Origin: Lachnospiraceae bacterium
GTDB taxonomy: Bacteria > Bacillota > Clostridia > Lachnospirales > Lachnospiraceae
DNA length: 51,120 nt
Assembly (NCBI GenBank): GCA_910574185.1
Contig: CAJSZQ010000029.1
Location: 1 to 51,120 of the forward strand
Direction of reading: 5' to 3'
Position numbers and translations under genes: made by a program. Shown here in pieces: positions 47,254-51,120 of the stretch; position 1 is the stretch's first letter; every line of letters starts with the position of its first letter. A model generated the notes under the pieces. It was not told the DNA's origin and did not search any database. It worked only from the letters and a program-made list of their open reading frames with translations.

Positions 47254-48819
47254 ATGGGTATTGTTTGGGGAGGCGTAGAGCGCGAGCTTTACGCCTTTTT
47301 TAAAAGCAGGGAATTTTGTAACAATGGTATTTTCGGGCTTTTCGGGAACATTTACGCGGAGAGCGGAATGAACCCGAAGAACCTGCAAAACAGTTTTGAG
47401 AAAAAGCTCGGCTTCACGGACGAGAGATACACGGCAGCAGTAGACTCCGGGAGTTACAAAAACTTCGTACACGACGGCGCAGGCTACGGCCTTCATCAAT
47501 GCACCTTTTGGAGCCGGAAGGAGGCTATGCTTGCTTTCCACCAGGCAAAGGGCGCATCTATTGGCGACGCATTGACGCAGGCGGAATTTATTTACAAGGA
47601 GCTTTCCGAGAGCTTCCCGGCAGTTCTTAAAGTTCTTAAGACAGCCGCCAGCGTCCGGGAGGCTTCCGACGCCGTTCTGCTGCAGTTTGAAAAACCGAAG
47701 GACCAGAGCGAAGCCGTCCGAAAGAAACGGGCAAGCTACGGCCAGCAATACGCGGAGCTTTACGAGGAAAGCAAGGAAGGAGGAAGCGGCATGACGGAAA
47801 CGCAGGCAAGGCAGAAGGTAGTAGGCATTATGCAGGGCTGGGTGGGGCTTAAGCGTTCCGACCGGAGCCATGCCCCGATCATTGACACATACAACGGACG
47901 CACACCGCGCCCCAGGGGGTACAAGGTATCCTACACGGACGCATACTGCGCCACCACGACCAGCGCGGCGGCGATTAAGGCAGGCTTCACGGATATTATA
48001 CCGGTTGAGTGTTCCTGCTATTATTTGATTGAGCAGGCCAAGGCCATGGGAATCTGGCAGGAGAACGACGCCCACGTCCCGAAGCCGGGTGACGAAGTTC
48101 TTTACGATTGGGACGACGGCCCGAACTACGCGACCACAGACAACCAGGGAGCGCCGGAACACGTCGGAATGGTTGAGGCGATAAGCGGCAGCACGATCCG
48201 AGTTATTGAGGGCAATATGAGCGGCGGCGTTGTTGGCCGGAGGAACCTGCAGATCAACGGCAGATATATCCGGGGCTTTATTTGTCCGGACTACGCCAGC
48301 AAGGCAACGGAGCAGGAGCCGGATGCGCCGCAGCCTGGCAGCACGGCAACCGGCGGCGGATTGAGCCGGGACGCGAAGTGGAAGGGGAAAACCACGACCG
48401 CGCTGAAGGTAAGGAAGTGGGCCGGAACCGAAAACGGCGAGTGCAGCTTTAGCCCGCTTAAGGACGGGGAAGAAATAAGCGTATGCGACGAGATCCAGGC
48501 GGCGGACGGTTCCCGCTGGTATTACATTAAAAACAAGGCCGGTAAGTACGGCTTCGCTTCCGCGAAGTACATTACCGCTGCAGGAGCAGGAGCCAGCGCG
48601 GCGCCTGTTTCATTTAAGGCAGGGGACAAAGTAAAAGTTACCGGGACTTTCTACGGCAACGGCAACGGAACCGGCGGAGCCATTAAGAAAACCGGCGCGA
48701 CGATGTACGTTACGGAGCTGGTAGACAAGGCAAAGTATAAATATTATATTGGCCTTGCAGCTAAAAAGGGAGGCGTCCGGCAGGGCTGGGCGGAGCCTTC
48801 CATCCTTAAAAAAATTTAA
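47254..48819 (+). CDS. Two-domain endolysin (tail-lysozyme-like plus CHAP) with SH3-type ends
   Basis: ATG at 47254 follows AGGAGGCGGATC. In the 521-residue protein, residues about 1-150 match phage tail-lysozyme-like glycosidases (IFGLFGNIYAESGMNPKNLQ, then GYGLHQCTFWSRK). Residues 175-345 form a CHAP/NlpC-like peptidase with Cys in DAYCATTTSAAAIKAG and His in EHVGMVEAISG. An SH3-like repeat follows (ALKVRKWAGTENGECSF), and the last 65 residues resemble the end of the baseplate hub. No signal peptide is seen, which fits holin-dependent release. Confidence 0.85.
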   Translation: MGIVWGGVERELYAFFKSREFCNNGIFGLFGNIYAESGMNPKNLQNSFEKKLGFTDERYTAAVDSGSYKNFVHDGAGYGLHQCTFWSRKEAMLAFHQAKGASIGDALTQAEFIYKELSESFPAVLKVLKTAASVREASDAVLLQFEKPKDQSEAVRKKRASYGQQYAELYEESKEGGSGMTETQARQKVVGIMQGWVGLKRSDRSHAPIIDTYNGRTPRPRGYKVSYTDAYCATTTSAAAIKAGFTDIIPVECSCYYLIEQAKAMGIWQENDAHVPKPGDEVLYDWDDGPNYATTDNQGAPEHVGMVEAISGSTIRVIEGNMSGGVVGRRNLQINGRYIRGFICPDYASKATEQEPDAPQPGSTATGGGLSRDAKWKGKTTTALKVRKWAGTENGECSFSPLKDGEEISVCDEIQAADGSRWYYIKNKAGKYGFASAKYITAAGAGASAAPVSFKAGDKVKVTGTFYGNGNGTGGAIKKTGATMYVTELVDKAKYKYYIGLAAKKGGVRQGWAEPSILKKI

Positions 48820-48821
48820 GG

Positions 48822-48850
48822 TTGACTGATTTTAAAACTTGTAGTATGAT
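48822..48850 (+). promoter_or_regulatory. Strong promoter right after the endolysin gene
   Basis: TTGACT (48822-48827) and TATGAT (48845-48850) are spaced by 17 bp, the same -10 as the early promoter. It starts three bases after the endolysin stop and reads rightward, with no gene on that strand downstream. Confidence 0.65.
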
Positions 48851-48856
48851 GTGCGG

Positions 48857-48940
48857 CGGAGGGGGTCTTAGGGGGTAAAACCCAGGCCCCAGGACGCAGG
48901 AAAAGCCCCGCTGCCGGTTGGCAGTTGGGGCTTAATTTTT
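48857..48940 (+). ncRNA. Candidate prophage small RNA
   Basis: The strong promoter at 48822 and the terminator at 48903-48940 define a transcript of about 80 nt. It contains G-rich and C-rich blocks (GGCGGAGGGGG, GGGGG, CCCAGGCCCCAGG) able to pair with each other, and no ORF with a ribosome site. Its 3' end is antisense to the last codons of the AbrB-type gene, so it may regulate that gene. The purine-rich GGAGGGGG could also target ribosome sites. Confidence 0.45.
48903..48940 (+). terminator. Terminator at the end of the late operon
   Basis: AAGCCCC (48903-48909) pairs with GGGGCTT (48927-48933) and CTGCC with GGCAG inside; AATTTTT follows. It overlaps the AbrB-type stop codon region and could serve both strands. 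Confidence 0.75.
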
Positions 48941-49126
48941 CGGTTTAGAAATGATAATTTTGTCGCCATCGAAAGAGGCTACGACCGTTCTATTATTCAG
49001 ATCCACACCCAGGGCAGCCGCCCAGGGCTTCGGTATTGAGAGCTTGAAACCAACGGAGCCAGAGCCGCCCTTATTGGCGATCAGATTAAGTTCCCGCGTT
49101 TCTTTTCCTTCGTTTATTTTCTTCAT
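48932..49126 (-). CDS. AbrB/SpoVT-type regulator of the right arm
   Basis: ATG at 49126 follows AAAAAGGAAG; the frame extends into the palindrome but without a ribosome site. The 64-residue protein has GSGSVGFKLSIPKPWAAALG, then VVASFDGDKIIISK, a typical AbrB-type swapped hairpin. The 14-bp palindrome lies 17 bp before its start, making it the best candidate to bind that site and control itself. The other palindrome copies lie at 5110, 19380 and 27510. It is the leftmost gene of the right-arm minus-strand locus. Confidence 0.75.
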   Translation of the reverse strand: MKKINEGKETRELNLIANKGGSGSVGFKLSIPKPWAAALGVDLNNRTVVASFDGDKIIISKPKN

Positions 49127-49142
49127 TTCTTGCACTTCCTTT

Positions 49143-49156
49143 TTGCGACGTCGCAA
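49143..49156. repeat. 14-bp palindrome TTGCGACGTCGCAA, copy 4
   Basis: It is directly upstream of the ribosome site of the AbrB-type gene, with the AT-rich TATATAAAAAT on its promoter side. This is the expected place of an autoregulatory operator. Confidence 0.85.
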
Positions 49157-49479
49157 CGATTTTTATATATAAAAGGCTTCCCGGCCGCCCTTCGGTATGG
49201 CCCGACGGGTAGAGCTTGCATAGCTCGGCTTCACATCACCTATTAACCTTTCTTCCACGCGCCAGGCGCGGAGCCTACGAGGTTTACGAGTTGCACCGTT
49301 TCCCCGAAAAACGGTTTTAAGATTTTCACATTAAAAATCAGTAAAACTTGTTGAACGGCACGCAGGCCGGGAAGCCTTATTTTATATACAGCACCCATCA
49401 CCGCAGGCCGGGGAGCCTGCCTTACTTCTTCCCCCTGGACTTTGGACCAGGCGTCGGCGGTTTAGTGCCGGGGCAGCAG
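49157..49479. other. Intergenic region with inverted repeats, no gene
   Basis: It holds a 13-bp exact inverted repeat (AGGCTTCCCGGCC at 49174-49186 and GGCCGGGAAGCCT at 49365-49377), each arm followed outward by an AT-rich block. Smaller dyads are GAGCT/AGCTC near 49212 and a terminator-like ACCGTTT/AAACGGT with T's at 49295-49318. No reading frame looks coding. It may contain two regulatory units facing opposite ways, or a structured leader. Confidence 0.45.
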
Positions 49480-49776
49480 CTACGCCGCCGCCCGTTCAAT
49501 TTTGAATAACCAGTTTTCCTCATCCGCAGTTACAAGCCCGAAGTAAGAGTCCGTCCGGGTAAAGTTGTATTCGATACCGAAGAACTGCAGGAGAACCATT
49601 TTATATACTTCCCATTGAGCCTGGCACCAGTCGGCAACCTTGCGCTCGCGCTTATATTCTTCGGTATAATATTCATTTACCCGGCAGGAGTCCAGAGCTT
49701 TATCCCAGGATATAATACAGCACTTTAACTCCGCCCCTACTTCCGTTTTTAAAAATTTTTCTTTATTCAGCTTCAT
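49480..49776 (-). CDS. Small protein of unknown function, right-arm locus
   Basis: The 98-residue protein has GAAAGGGGTAAATT before its ATG. It is rich in Lys, Glu and aromatic residues (ADWCQAQWEVYKMVLLQFFG) and contains three Cys. No family is recognised. It is the third gene of a minus-strand operon at the prophage right end, where phages carry lysogeny-expressed or anti-defence genes. Confidence 0.55.
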   Translation of the reverse strand: MKLNKEKFLKTEVGAELKCCIISWDKALDSCRVNEYYTEEYKRERKVADWCQAQWEVYKMVLLQFFGIEYNFTRTDSYFGLVTADEENWLFKIERAAA

Positions 49777-49820
49777 AATTTACCCCTTTCTTTGGGCGGC
49801 AGCAACGCCGCCCGGTTTTG

Positions 49821-50054
49821 CTAATTGATATCGTACAATTCCTCTTCGGTTATATTTGATTGATCTTCTTCGTTAAGCATGACTATTTTTGTTTTATGAT
49901 TTATTTTCACCCGGAACCCTTCGCCATTTTCCGCCCAGTAGATATCGCCAGTATTGAGGGATTCCCAGTGAAGCTCATAACCGCCCTCTACTACTTGCAA
50001 TACACTAATTAAGGCCCTTCTGTTTCCACGAACACTATACCCGAATGCTTTCAT
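49821..50054 (-). CDS. Small acidic protein, paralogue A
   Basis: ATG at 50054 (AAAGGGGATTCAATT upstream) gives 77 residues; the frame upstream to 50081 overlaps the previous gene. MKAFGYSVRGNRRALISVLQ, then WESLNTGDIYWAENGEGFRV, is clearly related to the gene at 50071-50265, sharing the NTGDxYW core. A 16-residue acidic tail is added. The function is unknown. Confidence 0.6.
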   Translation of the reverse strand: MKAFGYSVRGNRRALISVLQVVEGGYELHWESLNTGDIYWAENGEGFRVKINHKTKIVMLNEEDQSNITEEELYDIN

Positions 50055-50070
50055 AATTGAATCCCCTTTC

Positions 50071-50265
50071 TTACCATTCATTAAGCGTTACTTGCTTCGC
50101 TTCGTGATTTATTTCTACCTTATAACCGTTTCCATTTCCGTCCCAGTACAGATCGCCAGTATTGAAGTTATTCCAGTTGATCCAACAATTTTTCATTTCC
50201 AGAATTTCAGATACATCCGTCAGAGCTTCCGGGCTTCCTTCTACTTCGTAACCATATGCCAACAT
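50071..50265 (-). CDS. Small acidic protein, paralogue B
   Basis: The 64-residue protein (AAGAAAGGCGGTAAAAATAA upstream) reads MLAYGYEVEGSPEALTDVSE, then NFNTGDLYWDGNGNGYKVEI. It aligns along its length with paralogue A. It is the first gene after the promoter at 50326-50354. Small acidic tandem paralogues at a prophage edge suggest anti-defence or DNA-mimic roles, but nothing in the sequence proves it. Confidence 0.6.
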   Translation of the reverse strand: MLAYGYEVEGSPEALTDVSEILEMKNCWINWNNFNTGDLYWDGNGNGYKVEINHEAKQVTLNEW

Positions 50266-50325
50266 TTATTTTTACCGCCTTTCTTGCTTCCGTTTTTTTT
50301 GTTTCCGTTCCCTTAAGGTGTGTGT

Positions 50326-50354
50326 ATGGTAACTCTGAAAAGACGGTACGTCAA
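50326..50354 (-). promoter_or_regulatory. Promoter of the right-arm operon
   Basis: On the minus strand TTGACG (50354-50349) and TACCAT (50331-50326) have a 17-bp spacer. An A/T-rich stretch (up-element-like, 50355-50400) lies upstream. The transcript would begin near 50319, about 50 bases before paralogue B. Confidence 0.55.
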
Positions 50355-50410
50355 GCCTTTTTTTGAAATATTTTAAAAATTTTTTTTGAGGGCTTATTTC
50401 CGGCTTTTTC

Positions 50411-50437
50411 ACTAACAAATAGTAGCGTACATTAAGA
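50411..50437. other. Predicted attR (right attachment site)
   Basis: ACTAACAAATAG (50411-50422) is the inverted copy of the left half-site. ATTAAGA at 50431-50437 is the shared core, 8 bases further. After the core the host sequence continues the frame begun at position 340 (codons GAA ACG GTA CAG ...). The prophage between the two cores is about 50.1 kb. Confidence 0.6.
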
Positions 50438-50574
50438 GAAACGGTACAGGATAATACGATATTTGCTGAAAACAAAAAAATTGATTTAAGAAAATACATA
50501 GGAAAAGGGGAAAACTATTCCAGACAGATGCACAGAATCATATTATGTGGGAAATGAGAGGATAGAAAATTGAG

Positions 50575-51120
50575 ATGATAAAGGTTTTTCATGGTTCAGA
50601 CCATATATTGAAACAGCCCAAATATCTGGGTGGTAAAGCAGATAATGATTATGGTAATGGATTTTATACAACGGAGTATGAAGATAGAGCCAGAAGCTGG
50701 GCTGTTCTAAATGGAAGCCCGGAGAAATCAATTGTAAACGTATATAATTTGGATATGGAGTCTCTGAAAATTTTGAATTTACAGGAGCATGGCGTTTTGG
50801 CTTGGATTGCAGAGGTGATTGCAAACCGGGGGGTCAATCAGGAAGCTGCAGGTATTGTGGGTGAGAGATTGTCAGATATGTATAGAGTGGACTCAGAAGA
50901 TTATGACATTATTAAAGGGTATCGTGCAGATGACAGTTATACACAGGTAATCGAAGCATTTTTAATGAATCAGATTTCTGTTTATGAGGTAGAACGTCTC
51001 TTTTATAAAGGTTCGCTGGGGAATCAGATCTTTTTGAAATCAGAGAGGGTATTTGAAAAAATTTGCTGGATTCGTGCATATGAAGTAATCGTGCAGGAAG
51101 AGGAGAAAAAAGTTGATTTG
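50575..51120 (+). CDS. DUF3990-like host protein (partial)
   Basis: The frame is open from ATG 50575 to the window end, 182 codons. MIKVFHGSDHILKQPKYLGG, then NDYGNGFYTTEYEDRARSWA, is the front of DUF3990 proteins, which have an ADP-ribosyltransferase-like fold (His-Gly at the start, FYTT strand). They are common in Lachnospiraceae, often beside DUF3791 genes. Its AT-rich codon use differs from the phage. The prophage lies just upstream and may have separated it from its promoter. Confidence 0.7.
   Translation, partial: MIKVFHGSDHILKQPKYLGGKADNDYGNGFYTTEYEDRARSWAVLNGSPEKSIVNVYNLDMESLKILNLQEHGVLAWIAEVIANRGVNQEAAGIVGERLSDMYRVDSEDYDIIKGYRADDSYTQVIEAFLMNQISVYEVERLFYKGSLGNQIFLKSERVFEKICWIRAYEVIVQEEEKKVDL

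Noticed and set aside
49190..49260. Possible tRNA-like fold in the right-arm intergenic region
   Set aside because: Only isolated short stems are present; no T-loop, anticodon arm or acceptor stem could be assembled.

Overview
The window holds one nearly complete temperate bacteriophage genome of about 50.1 kb, integrated in the chromosome of a Gram-positive gut-type anaerobe, most likely a Lachnospiraceae or related Clostridia. The evidence is purine-rich AGGAGG ribosome sites, frequent TTG and GTG starts, overlapping ATGA-type junctions, a large serine integrase, and AT-richer flanks that carry a decayed resolvase fragment on the left and a DUF3990-like gene on the right. Inverted 12-bp arms at the two ends flank a shared 7-bp core (positions 348-354 and 50431-50437). 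They rebuild a symmetric attP of about 48 bp and an attB that falls inside a small host reading frame.

Layout. The left arm on the minus strand (399-3020) has the integrase, a frameshifted SWIM zinc-finger gene and a cI-like repressor. A divergent promoter and operator region follows (3040-3225). The early rightward operon (3260-20716) carries a Cro-like regulator, a SleB-like hydrolase, a SNF2 helicase split in two by a sigma-like gene, a degenerate HNH-type gene, two AbrB-type regulators in the genome overall, an SSB-like protein, a primase-helicase, a candidate iteron origin (15961-16258), HD and ASCH domain proteins, a VRR-NUC nuclease and an ArpU-like late activator. A roughly 700-bp non-coding block (20717-21414) holds a terminator, a candidate late promoter and a T-depleted tract next to the packaging genes. 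The late operon (21415-48819) is a myovirus module: ParB-methyltransferase, terminase, lambda-type portal, protease, capsid, contractile sheath and tube, tail chaperone with a -1 frameshift, tape measure, P2-like baseplate, tail fibre, holin and a two-domain endolysin. The right arm on the minus strand (48932-50265) is an accessory locus with an AbrB-type regulator and small unknown proteins, two of them paralogues.

The standout system is a complete diversity-generating retroelement at 43071-45998. It has a tail-tip target protein whose last codons contain a 109-bp variable repeat, a non-coding 109-bp template repeat, and a reverse transcriptase with the DGR signature (GFYISQ and YMDD). Variable and template repeats differ at 13 positions and every one is an A in the template. 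The template is bracketed by an 11-bp inverted repeat, and no Avd accessory gene is recognisable. The placement at the end of the tail operon indicates that the phage diversifies its receptor-binding tip.

Other points of note are a 14-bp perfect palindrome present four times (twice directly upstream of ribosome sites), two compact promoter-terminator units that look like small RNA genes, a probable ACG start codon behind a perfect ribosome site, an amber-interrupted small gene, and three homopolymer tracts of 9-10 G or C.
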